DNA of 64,000 nt from assembly GCA_006503535.1 (NCBI GenBank), contig QYRS01000009.1, positions 186,001-250,000 of the forward strand, in the 5' to 3' direction. This document shows positions 32,013 through 42,579 of this stretch, piece after piece. The DNA is from Arthrinium phaeospermum. Lineage: Eukaryota; Ascomycota; Sordariomycetes; Amphisphaeriales; Apiosporaceae. The first letter of the stretch is position 1. Every line of letters begins with the position of its first letter. Made by a program: the position numbers and the translations under genes. The notes under the pieces are model-generated. The model saw only the letters and a program-made list of their open reading frames with translations, was not told where the DNA came from and did no database searches.

Positions 32013-34469
32013 CTAACCCCATTGCACCAACACCTTCTTTTGCTTCTTCTTCTTGCCCTTACCATCGGTGGCTTCCTCCTCCGCCTCCGCCTCAGCAGGC
32101 GTCGGTGCATCCCGTCCACTCCAGTTGAAGCCCGTGTCCCGCGATCCACCCACGTCCCGACGCACGGCGCCCCGGCCGTACCCGAAGATTGTAGTCAGAG
32201 GCTTCGGCGCCGCCGGCAAGGCCGGGAAGTCGGGTCCGCCGCTCGCGGGCTTCGGGGCCCTTTGGATGGTGTTGTTGCTGTTGCTGCTGCCGTAGTTGGT
32301 GGACGACGGCTGGCTGTGGCTGCTGGGTCCCCACAACGAAGCAGATGTCGCTGCAGAGGAGGACGACGCGGCCGAAGGTCCCTTAGACGCTTTCGGCGTA
32401 GAAGTGCGGGCAGGAGGCAGCGAGGGGAACGAGACGGTCGGTGGAGGCCGCGAGGCGGTGGAACCTGCAGAGGCTGCCCAGCTGCTAGATTGCTGCGAGT
32501 TGGATCTCTGCGATTGCTGTGTCATGTTCTTGAGCTTGAGCACACGTGTGCTATGGCGCTGAGTAGGCATGTTTTGTGCAGCAGCAGTAGCCGAACTCGA
32601 CGCAGCCGATGCCCAACCACTGCTTTGCGTAGTGGCGCCATGCATGCCCGACAGGTTGGGAAGCGTTGGGTAATCCTCGTTGATGGCGCGCCAGTCGTTC
32701 CATGCTTTGCGCAGACTCTCGGCCTTGCTCTTGTCCTCAAACAGGTCCGCGACCTCGCGAACCAGTGTGCCCAGCGCCGTGGACGATGTCTCGGAGAATA
32801 ATGTAAAGAAAGATTCAATGAGTGCCGTTGGCGTTATCGAGTTTTGTCGATAAGCAGAGATCTTAGCTCTGAATGTCGCCATCTTGCTCGCGTTGTTTTG
32901 TAGAAGGTTCGAGGCGCGCTCAACAACAGAGGCATGGCGCACAAGGCGAGCGCGCTCCTCGGGTGTCAGGTTGGGGTCGGTCACACTGAGGCCTTCCATG
33001 CCAGCGGTCGGAACTGCCTGTGCAGCCGGCGCGGCGGAGCTGGATGCTGACGCGCCATTGCGCTGTGCGTTTTGAGAGGGCGTTCCCGAAGCCGATGGAC
33101 CTGCGGGAGCGGAGGAAAGCTGTCCTCCGAATGTGCGGGTGGACACCGACTGAGATGAGTGAATAGCCATTTGTCGCTGAAAGGCCTGCTCGTCCCGGCG
33201 CAGCGGTTGCGCAGAGCTTGCTGGTATCGGTTCCGCATTAGGGTCGCGACCTCTCCTGCCCCGGCCACCCCGGCCGCCTTCCCTCTCGCCTCCTCGATCA
33301 CCACCTCCACGGCGTTCCTGCTGGTAAGGTTGTCGGAAGTCAAAGCCGGCCATGTCGACAAGTCTTGCGTCCCGGCGCACATCTTTGGACAATGAGCTTC
33401 CATGCTCGCTGAGCTGGTGGGCCTTCAGGTCCAGCTCAGATGCAAAGACCACGAACTTCTTCTCCTGGCATTCGCGGTCGGTGCAGAAGTAGTGGTCCTT
33501 CTTGAAATGCTTCTCGAGAGCATTGTAATCCATGTAGTAGTGCGGCTGTCTCGGATCCTCTCGATCGCACAGAAAACACCGCTCGTGCTTGTTGCGGCAG
33601 TGTTCGTAGAGCTTATCATCGTCGTAGAAGCGGGAGCCGCAGAAGGCGCAGAGGGGGTGGCCCCGGAAGCCCGTCTGGTCGATCGCACCTGGCCGATCGT
33701 CTCCGTTTCGCATGTGCTTCTCCAGCTCCTTGTCGGTGAAGAGATCGTGTTCGTGGGTGAAGACCTTCTTGTTGCGGGTACACAAGTCGCACATCTTCTT
33801 GTTGTGGGTGCTTTTCACGTGGCGATGGAGGTCCGGCCAGCCTAGGCCCGCAAAGTCGCAGTCGACGTCGGGGCAGTTGTACCGAAGCAGGAGAACGGTG
33901 TCCCCGACGATGTCCTCCTTCGCATAGCGAATACCAATGTTGTCGTCAACACTTGAAATGTCGGGCTCGCCGGCGGAGTAGTCCTCGAAGCGCTTCGTGG
34001 CGTCGTCGGTGAAGATGACATATTGCGAGGCAGTGCGGCAGTGGGCGCACTCCTTGTTCTTGTACAGGGCTCGCATGCGCAGGGAACAGATATGGCATGT
34101 CCGGTGGTTGCAAGGTGCTACGGACTGGTGGACCACGGGGCTAGCGCAGATAAAACAGACCTCGGCCTCGACGTCGTCGCCGTCGGCCTCTCCCCCTGCG
34201 GCGGGGGCAGTCGCGCCGATGACCTTCTTCGTTTGCGCAGGCGCTGCTGAGGCATCATCGCCTGCGCCCTTGGCTGCGGATTGCGACTGGCCTCCCGCCT
34301 GTCCTTGTCCGCGGCCCTTGCCTCTCTGGGATCTGCCACCTCTCGAGCCAGTCTGGTTGTTGCCGCCGCGTCCGCGACCTTTGCCTCGCTCTCTGCCTTG
34401 GCCGTCGCCTCTAGGACGTCCAGGCGCAGAGGACGAGCCACTAGCGTCGGCAGCCCCTCCGGAAGACAT
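32013..34469 (-). CDS. HEL2: HEL2/ZNF598-type RING E3 ubiquitin ligase
   Basis: Single exon, 818 aa from MSSGGAADASG. An in-frame extension further upstream is unlike the family and lies in the leader. A glycine/arginine-rich N-terminus is followed by a RING finger (about 102-142) with CFICASPVV, CNHRTCHICSLRMRALY and CAHC. Next comes a run of C2H2-type zinc fingers (CDLCTRNKKVF, CAFCGSRFYDDDKLYEHC, CFLCDR) as in Hel2 and ZNF598. The C-terminal half is low-complexity Ser/Ala/Gln-rich with short conserved islands and ends VLVQWG. In yeast Hel2 senses collided ribosomes, ubiquitinates uS10 and starts ribosome-associated quality control; the role here is by homology. Confidence 0.92.
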   Translation of the reverse strand: MSSGGAADASGSSSAPGRPRGDGQGRERGKGRGRGGNNQTGSRGGRSQRGKGRGQGQAGGQSQSAAKGAGDDASAAPAQTKKVIGATAPAAGGEADGDDVEAEVCFICASPVVHQSVAPCNHRTCHICSLRMRALYKNKECAHCRTASQYVIFTDDATKRFEDYSAGEPDISSVDDNIGIRYAKEDIVGDTVLLLRYNCPDVDCDFAGLGWPDLHRHVKSTHNKKMCDLCTRNKKVFTHEHDLFTDKELEKHMRNGDDRPGAIDQTGFRGHPLCAFCGSRFYDDDKLYEHCRNKHERCFLCDREDPRQPHYYMDYNALEKHFKKDHYFCTDRECQEKKFVVFASELDLKAHQLSEHGSSLSKDVRRDARLVDMAGFDFRQPYQQERRGGGDRGGEREGGRGGRGRRGRDPNAEPIPASSAQPLRRDEQAFQRQMAIHSSQSVSTRTFGGQLSSAPAGPSASGTPSQNAQRNGASASSSAAPAAQAVPTAGMEGLSVTDPNLTPEERARLVRHASVVERASNLLQNNASKMATFRAKISAYRQNSITPTALIESFFTLFSETSSTALGTLVREVADLFEDKSKAESLRKAWNDWRAINEDYPTLPNLSGMHGATTQSSGWASAASSSATAAAQNMPTQRHSTRVLKLKNMTQQSQRSNSQQSSSWAASAGSTASRPPPTVSFPSLPPARTSTPKASKGPSAASSSSAATSASLWGPSSHSQPSSTNYGSSNSNNTIQRAPKPASGGPDFPALPAAPKPLTTIFGYGRGAVRRDVGGSRDTGFNWSGRDAPTPAEAEAEEEATDGKGKKKKQKKVLVQWG

Positions 34470-36078
34470 GGCGTCTGGGTTCCTCGTGGTTCGGTCGGGT
34501 TGGTGTTGTCTAGGTATGGTGGGCAGGTGGGTGCGTTTGTGGAAACGTTGGTCGGGAAGGTTGCCAAAAGGCCAGGCTTGCTTGAGCTTCAGTGCGACTG
34601 GTGACGTAGAGGTGAAGACCAATTGGCGGGGCGAGGTGAACAGTTTAGACTGCTTTGCTGGCGGCTTGGCCCAGCAGGGAGAATTGAACGGCGATGGGGT
34701 CAAAAGTTGTGCGAGAGAGAGACGAAGAGATCGCCCGTCATTTATTAGTAACGAGCAGGTGTCAAAATGGAAGGCAGTGCCTGTCGAGTCTCCCAGTCAT
34801 CCGTTGCCGGTGGAGCTTGGCCAGGAAGTAGCAGGTGGGCTTGGTGGGGGGAGACAAGATGCTTTGGGTGAGAATACGCTGCAAAGGGAAGCACTTTTCC
34901 CAGTGACACACGCCGAAAATCGACCCTGGCCGGAAAAGCCTTGGGACTCTTACAACTTGAACCCAGGAACAGCCCGATTATCTAAGCTTACCAGTTCCCA
35001 AATGACCAACCAGAGATGGGCGGATTATGAATCATTGTGAACAATGCTCCAATATCGTATTCCTAAAAGATTGCAAACTTTGACCATGGACGCGGATGCC
35101 CTTCTTTTCCCAAGATCCAGCGTGGTCGAATTGATTTGCTAGGAGTTGTGCGGGGCAATCTCCTTCACATTTCATGACCCCGCCTCCAGTATTTCATGCT
35201 TGCCCGGATCAACTGCATATGTTACCGGCAGCTAGGTGACCGATCTGGGGGTGTTGGATACTCTTTGTTTGACGTACGTACATGTAGCAATGTTTCGTGA
35301 GGATGTCTTTCAGAGTAGAAGCTCATGAGTAAACTTCCCCCAGCGTCTAGCCCAAACAACATTTTCCACTCCTTCCTCGCACCGTCTTTGGAGAAGTAAG
35401 CCTAGGGAGTCGTGTCACTCCTGAGGATGACCAATGGCAGGCCACTCAAGATGCATGATAGAATAGCTGCAGCCTCAAAGTGACACATTGCCTGCACAGA
35501 AAGACAGCTGCCATCAATATCACAGGTGTAAATTCCAATAACCGCTAGAAGTACTGCATAAGATAGGGCAGACTGCTTCGCCTTGCAGCTAGAAATCCCT
35601 ATAGATAGCTATGTACGTAAGTACTTTAGGAGAGATAGATCGCTACATAATAATAATGTATCTATCCCCTCGGTAGATGCTCTCTCTTCCTCCTCTCTCT
35701 CCGTTTCTCGCTCTCTCTTTCTCTCTCTCGCTGGGTAAGATCAATAATAATCTGGCCAAACCACCTTCTGCACCCAAATATGCCCAAACCAAACGCAGGG
35801 GCGGTGGCGGCCAAGAAGGAGGCGGCCAAGGTGGAGGGTGCAGTGCAGAGAATAACGAGAAGAAAAACAATCACCACGATATCCTATCGCTGCGGCCAAA
35901 TGCCAACCGCCGCCAAAGAGCAGTCAGGCCACTGTGCCCCCGGGAACCAAGACGCCAATACGCACTGAATCCGAGCCGTTCGTCAAACCCGCGAGAAACA
36001 ACCATCCCGTGCCATAATCGTAGAAACACACCATGCAATATGACGGTTCGCCTTCACCGCGTCCTCGGGGTCGAAGCA
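34470..36078. other. Intergenic, HEL2 promoter; CT-rich tract
   Basis: No gene. A CT-rich run of about 60 bp lies at 35680-35740, and a small frame at 35780-35968 (62 codons, no domain) is not called. Confidence 0.5.
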
Positions 36079-37202
36079 TTACTCTTCTTCCACAGGATAG
36101 AGATGGTTGCCGACGAGCTTGTTCATCTGGAACATGTCCACCTTCGCTTGTTTGAAGACGGCGTACATCTTTTCGTCGCAGAGGATCTGGCGCTTGTCGC
36201 TGGGGTCTTGGAGTTCGTTGGCCTTGATGTGCTCCCATAATTTCTTGACCACCTGAGGTCGCGGCAACTGTAATACCAGGAGAAACGTTAGCATATGGTC
36301 AACAGAAAACAAGGCTCCATGAGCTCTCCTTACCCTCGATTCGCCACCACAAACCTCGGCCAGAGGAGCGCTCAAATTAAAAGGCTTCTGGAAGCCGCCT
36401 CCGGCCTTGCGGGGCTTGTTGGTCGACTCCTCGCTGCCGTCGACGTCACTATCGTCCTCGCGGCGGACCTTGTTGGAGCTCTTCTTGCGCGGCTTCTTCT
36501 TGATGGGCTTGGCCTTGGACCCGCCGCCGCGCGTGGCCCGCCCGCTCATCTGGTTCTCCTGCGCCTGCAGTATCGCGGCCAGCTTGGCGTCCGAGTCCTC
36601 CGTGTCCTCGCTCTTCTCGGCCTTGCGCTGCTTCTTCTTGGGCGGCTGTGTGGACACCTCGATCTCGCCGCCGTCGGCGTCATCGTCGTCCTCGTCCTCG
36701 CCGGCGTGGCCGTTCGCCTGGCGCTTAGAAGGGGTCGGCTGGGGGAGGCGGCCGGCTCGTCCTTGGGGGCCGGTTCGGAGGACGTGAGGGCGTCGAATCG
36801 GGCCTCGATGAGATTTTTTATAGCCGCCTGTGCGACGAGAGAAAAGTAGACTAGTAAGCGCGTCGTTCGGAGGGCAAAGGATTGCGCGCCACAAACGCGC
36901 CCCGGGGGGAACAGGTGCTGGCCGGGGTCACTGGCGCCCCCGGCCGACTGACTGCCTGACTTAACGTACCTTCTGGCTGCTGAGGTCCTTCCCGCCCAGC
37001 TTGTCTTCCAGCTCGGCCCGGATCTTCTTGCGAGTGACCGTCTCCAGGTCCACGCTGTGAAGGATCTCATCGATGTACCTGGTGTACAGTGCCTCCTCCT
37101 CGGAAGATACTGGACGCGGGGCACTAGAGTCAGTAAGAGCACGAATGTTGGGAGAGGCCCCCCTCCAAAATCTCGGGAAGTAAACATACAAGGTGCCGAC
37201 AT
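36079..37202 (-). CDS. DEK_C and SWIB/MDM2 domain protein (UAF30/TRI1-like), with apparent frameshift
   Basis: Four exons on the minus strand: 37202-37190 (13 nt), 37109-36970, 36827-36334, 36267-36079. Exons 1-3 begin with a DEK_C domain (EALYTRYIDEILHSVDLETV to FDALTSSEP). After a lysine-rich, acidic linker come a second conserved entry (KPFNLSAPLAEVCGG) and the SWIB domain, with RPQVVKKLWEHIKANELQDP and KMYAVFKQAKVDMFQMNKLV. Domain order matches yeast Uaf30, a subunit of the RNA polymerase I upstream activating factor, and Tri1. Exon 3 is 494 nt, one base short of frame: the DEK_C side and the SWIB side are in different frames, with the change at the five-G run 36741-36745. One extra base there would give 278 aa. 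Either a sequence error or a real disruption. Confidence 0.8.
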
Positions 37203-40200
37203 GTTGTCACCCGCGCGCGGCCAAGCCCCAGTAAGTCCGATGGCGTGGAGTGGCAGTCACTATCGGATTGGCGCGATGCAACTCAAGGAATCCAATTGCA
37301 GGCAAACGGCGGGAAAGATGAAACCTCTGGCGGGAGAGATGGACTTTTGAATGTTGACGTGACTGGGGGGAAGCGTGGTTCGCCAGCTTGCGCAAGGTGG
37401 GTATCGACGTAGCTTGGAGCTGCTGCTGCTGCTGCGGCTTTGTCTCTGTAGATGGCCTACTACTAGAAATTGTTTGTGTTTTTGTCGCAATCCGGTGATC
37501 AAAGCATGGCGGCGGCAGCGAGGACGAGAGGAAGAAGAAGAAAAAAATTAAACCCAATCGTGGCTGGTGGGACTGTCGATAGGCGGTGACTACAACTTGA
37601 TGTTGTTGTTCTTGCTCGTGGCCCTTTGGCAGCGGCGGATTGTTGGTTGTTGTCGCGTGTGTCAATGCCCTCCCGAAAAGCAGCGCCGTTGAAGATGATT
37701 CGTTACCCAGCTAAGTAAAGTATGATTGTTGGTCTCGGGAGGTCCGCCGTGCCTGCTGCTAGTCCAGAAGCCGTGAATTGTGGATATGGTGCCTATCGTT
37801 TCCAGTTCCTTCAACTGCCTAGCAACTAGTCGTCGTCCGAACTTGTCAAACTGAGAGTGGTAGGTTGGTGGTCCGGCGTGGAGTCTTGGGAGCAGTGGGC
37901 AGGCAGGGCAAGGCAAGGCAAGGCAAGGCAGAAGGATACTGGGTAGGATACAAGGTAAACTGAAGAGGTCTAGGAGGAGGTCTAGGTCTACTTTGCCAAA
38001 CAATCGTCCATCACCTGGTTAATGGGTTTGATGGCATGGTATGATTTGATAGCACTGGGACGGTATGTGGAGGCGGGCAACGGTACGTAATGACACCGCA
38101 ATGTAACGCACCGCAACGCAACTGCGATGGTGTGCTTAGCTAAAATAAAAAAACGGATGGCCGGGCAGCACCACCTTTCCGACGGACTTTGCAATTGCTT
38201 CAGATAGACAGCCCCGATTGGTATGTACCAGCTGATGCACGCAAACAGGCAGCTTCGGCAGGCGTGTGTGTGATGTGATTGATAGGGAGAGGTCAGGTGA
38301 ACTGTCATGGAAACCGAGGATTGAAAAAAATGACAGGCCCATAGGTAAGCAAAAAGAACAATGGCGGCGGTTGGCTGCGCCGGTCAGGTACTAGAGTCAG
38401 GGCACGACTCAAGAGGCACAATGAAACTGCTATATACCCAAAACACGGGCTACTGTACAGCGTCGGCCTACAAGTGCAAGTCCGCAATGTTACAGAAGTT
38501 AGGAATGTTGGCATTCCTGAGTGGTAGATAAAGCCGCGGTAACAAAGAGGCTGCATCGGCAGGTACATGGCAATTGGATGCCGTCCAGGGGTGGCTTACA
38601 AGCTTGCAAGCCCACCCGGTTTTCTACGTGCCGGATAAATGTACCCAGCCGTCCATCATATGAGGACTGCTTCCGGCGCGCCACGAGCCACAAAGGGCAT
38701 GCTATGCAGACAGCCTGGGTAATTCCGTATGGACTCTTTACTGATTCCTAACGACGAACGAGAGTGAGTGCAAAGGCCCAATACAAGTTTGCGGCTCATA
38801 TGCCTAGCAAAGAGTTCATCAAATGATGGAAGGGTTTTCTGGGTAAAATGGAAGATAGAAATGGGACCAGGCCTGTCATTGACCGCCGCTTACCCACCAG
38901 GGCGGATGCGCCTAAAATTAATAATCCTCCGCTGCAAGTCGACTAAAGCAACCTTATTTCTTCGACGTTAGAATTCGGGCTCATTGCAGCCCTGGGCGAG
39001 AGCTGGACGAGGGCAACAAAACCTACATTGTTTCAAGTCATTGCTGGCATGCGGCGAAACTTCTAGATCAACTCGAGTATGAATCCTCCAGTTTACTTTA
39101 TGATGTGCTCCAAAACCGTAGGGTCTCAGATATCCATCAATAGCAAATCGGTCAGGCAGTCTGGCCCATCAGTCGTCCTATTTTCAGCGACTTCATTCGT
39201 GCTCTGCAGCATCTGTCTACCTGGTCAGCAACGATGGACTTCTTAGATGCTGCGGGAGACAAATCCTCAATTACTCCCTACTTGGGGCAGTATAAGGATG
39301 CAAATGTAATAGTGAGTCCATAGTAGCTACAAGAAGGCCATCGTCTAGCAAGTGGGGGCGAGGTCGATCCCAGTTTGCACCCATATTAGAAAGTGATATA
39401 TATTCCCACTTGACAGGTTCATCTCATTTATTATCGATCTCTCGCTACTGCGGTAATTGTTTAATGCTCTGGGTTTCTTGATAAGTGATATGTCAATGGC
39501 AGCACCACACTTTGAGCCTTCCCATTTCGGCTCATGATGTGCCTCCCAATCTCCATTCGTTGTTAAGAGACCTACATATCGCACCAAACTTCGTGACGCC
39601 GTTGCCAGAGGGACGAAAGTTCCCTAACAGGCAGCGTGTCGATGCATGGGCCAGTTGATGAGACCAATGACAAACCAGCCAGATCCGAATCAACAGGTTG
39701 AAAGGACCCTGCATCTTTGCCAGTAAACACCGTCGAGTGGTACGGTAACCTCTTCGACATATCGCGGGCTCCTATCACAGTGCTCAACCAGGAATGCGGT
39801 GACCTTTTACTAGGGATCAAGGAACATATGGACACCACGACTTGCCTCGATTGCTGAATAAGATGGATGTGTTCCTTATGAATGTCGGTATCAATGTTAC
39901 AGCAAGGCGTTCTGCTATCAGGACCCGGGTAAGCACACAAGAGAGCGATAGGAATTACTGATCCTAGAAGCACAATAGTAAGCAGGTTAGCCCCGATCAG
40001 TGATTTGTACCACCAAAGGCCCCAACCCGCATAACCACAGACTTGGGAATTTGACCATACGAACATATGCAGTGGAGTGGGCGAGTGTGCAGAAAGAGTC
40101 TTCAGCTCTCGAGATTCATGTGAACGGTGGCGGCGATGAGGGGCCAGGAGGCGCTCGATACAGCCTGCGGGCAAGCTAGTAGACGAAAACACGGGAGCAC

Positions 40201-42579
40201 TTCTCCGCAGTCTTTAAGCAGTGGCGTTGGCCGGCGGGCAAGCTTCACATGGGGTAGGACGACAGATTCCGAGATCAGGTCGACATGTCGATCTAGGGAG
40301 TCGAAGCCTTCCGTCTAGCCGTGATGCGTGCAGGCTTCGAAGTTGGTAGATACCCCTGATGTTGTTCATTGGCTGCTGATGGAGCATAAAGAACTACGTT
40401 TGCAGGGACCGGGGCAGTGGCGCAGCTATGAATATATGCAGGACAAGGAGCAATCCAGAGACACCAGGACGACGTTCTCAGCTTCCTCAAAGAGGGACCG
40501 TATGCGTATAATACTCTGGTGCTTCGCCGCTTACGTGGATTCGGATGTTTCGCGGGGTCCTTTGCGAGGCTGATTCATCTGTCATACCACGAAATGCTCT
40601 TCCCGTTGCCGGCTTCAACATTGGTACATGACTTGAGGGTGGTGTAGATGCCTGGGAAATGGGAGGCTATGAGCTCCGAGAATTGACGCGATGAGAAGGA
40701 TGTTTTGCGTATACACCTGGATAGCTGGAGTATATAATACCGGTGCCTAGACCCAGGCAAATGCCAACCTTAATCGAAGCGAGTCTGTTTGAATTGCGCC
40801 ATGCGACCTGCCTTGAGACTGTTGTAAGTGTCAAGTGACTTGCTCAATACTTACACGAGTCCATCAATGGAGACTCGATAGAGTTGATGATTGGGAGGAA
40901 AAAACCGCGGGTTAAAGACACGCAGGAGGGTTGATTGCCCTACCTACCAAACCCCAACCAGAGGCTGATTTTGCGATTAATGAAAATGTCAGTTAAACAC
41001 CCAGAAAGCCGAGTGTTCCATGACTGTTGCTATATATGGCAGAGGTACCAGGGCAAGCCGGGGAGGAACTGGCACTTGGCTGTTTTAGCCAACCCTTACA
41101 AGCCCCTAGTAGCCTACCAACCCCGACCCCGATTGGATTTTGAGTGGGTTTCTACCGAAGACCGGCCCCCCCTCCTTTGCCTCCCCAGACTGTCCCAGGC
41201 ATGACAGGCCCCCCCAAAATCGGAACAGCCCGCAGCTACAGTCGATCCATTTTTGGCCCCGGGCGTTGGTTGAATCCAGAAGATCAACCGGCCGCCCCCT
41301 CTAGCGACATGGAACCGACGGGACGCTCGTCGAACCAGAGCCAGCCAGACCTGAACCAGACCAGCAGCTAGCCAGGGTGATGAGACAAAGTCCAGGGTGC
41401 TTGGGTGGTGTGTGTGGTACGGAGTGTGTACTGCGAAATGCTCTCACTGTCACTCGCAAATTGAATTGCTGGGCGACACATTGCTGACGGGTGACGGAAT
41501 CTGACATGCAGCCACCGCGAGGATTGGCACAATCACCAATACAATATATCCCATCCCACCCGACACACACACACCAACAGAGGGCTCGACTCCAGCAAAT
41601 ATTCAATCCCACCCACGCTCTCCGATTGATCCAGCATTCCCCTACGCCCGTAACCACCAACCGACACAGCCTGTTTCTGTTTTCCTACCAACACCACCAC
41701 CATCAACCTCTCCCTCATTTGGGTCATCATCATTCCCTCTTTCCTTCTTATCAACCCATCCATCTCTATCATCGCAACAAACAGAGTCGGTCCCTCTTTT
41801 TCGACGAGCGACGAGTTTGCCCCCTTTCGGCCTTCCGAGCTTGGGCCCTGCTTGAGCCCGCGACATTTTAGCAGTCCTAGCGCGCCAACTGTTTTACCTT
41901 AGCCCGAACTCCCAAGAGTTGGACCGGTCGCCCGCACACTTCGCCTAGGGAAAATATAGCTGCCTGCGTTTTTTCGAATTGCGTCGCCATTCCGTGCCAA
42001 CGCCTGCGACTTCGCTGCATCGCCTCTTCACACGACGTACTAGATATCGACATTGCACCCGTCCCGATAGAGCTACCTATATTCACAGCGTACATATAAA
42101 TATACACCCACTCACCTGCACGGCCATTTCAACCGGGCTTCTGGATCACCCACGGCTTTGGTGGAACGCGTAAGACGCCGAAACAATTGGGGTCTGATTT
42201 TCAATGAGTCGGGCGTCCTCGAGCTCCCCTCTGTCAAAAGCAATAGCAGTCTGGCTACCAGCGTCTCACCTGCGCCCTCGGTTCCATCCCTTCCCTCGAG
42301 ATTTTCTCTTGTCGACCTAAGTAAGAAGAGCTGCACGACTGAGCTCTCTCTTCTTATTGTTCAATCATCGACACCGGCCATCTCGCGATCGATAGTCCAG
42401 CACCCACCCAACGCGTCGAGCCCCTCATTCGACCCGACCGAAAACTTGCTCTCGCCTCGCCGAGCTGAATGACTCTCCGCCGATAATCGTCACCCCCCAG
42501 CTTCCTCTCTCCTAGGGCTGGGCACGTCGACGGCTCCGAGTAGCCCCTCCACCACCACTTCAATATTGACGGTTCCAAC
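37203..42579. other. 5.4-kb stretch without a supported gene; IRE1 leader at right end
   Basis: No gene with both start and splice structure. A minus-strand frame at 39572-40192 has a hydrophobic segment (SLIGANLLTIVLLGSVIPIA) but opens with GTG and leads nowhere in frame; it may be a relic of a membrane-protein gene. A CAAGG-type pentamer repeat lies at about 37906-37930. The last kilobase (about 41450-42579) is C/T-rich with many CACC and CCAA runs and looks like the promoter and long leader of IRE1. Confidence 0.45.

Noticed and set aside
33997..35040. 347-codon plus-strand frame over the HEL2 5' end
   Set aside because: Antisense to the RING and glycine/arginine-rich region of HEL2 and its leader; no domain features.
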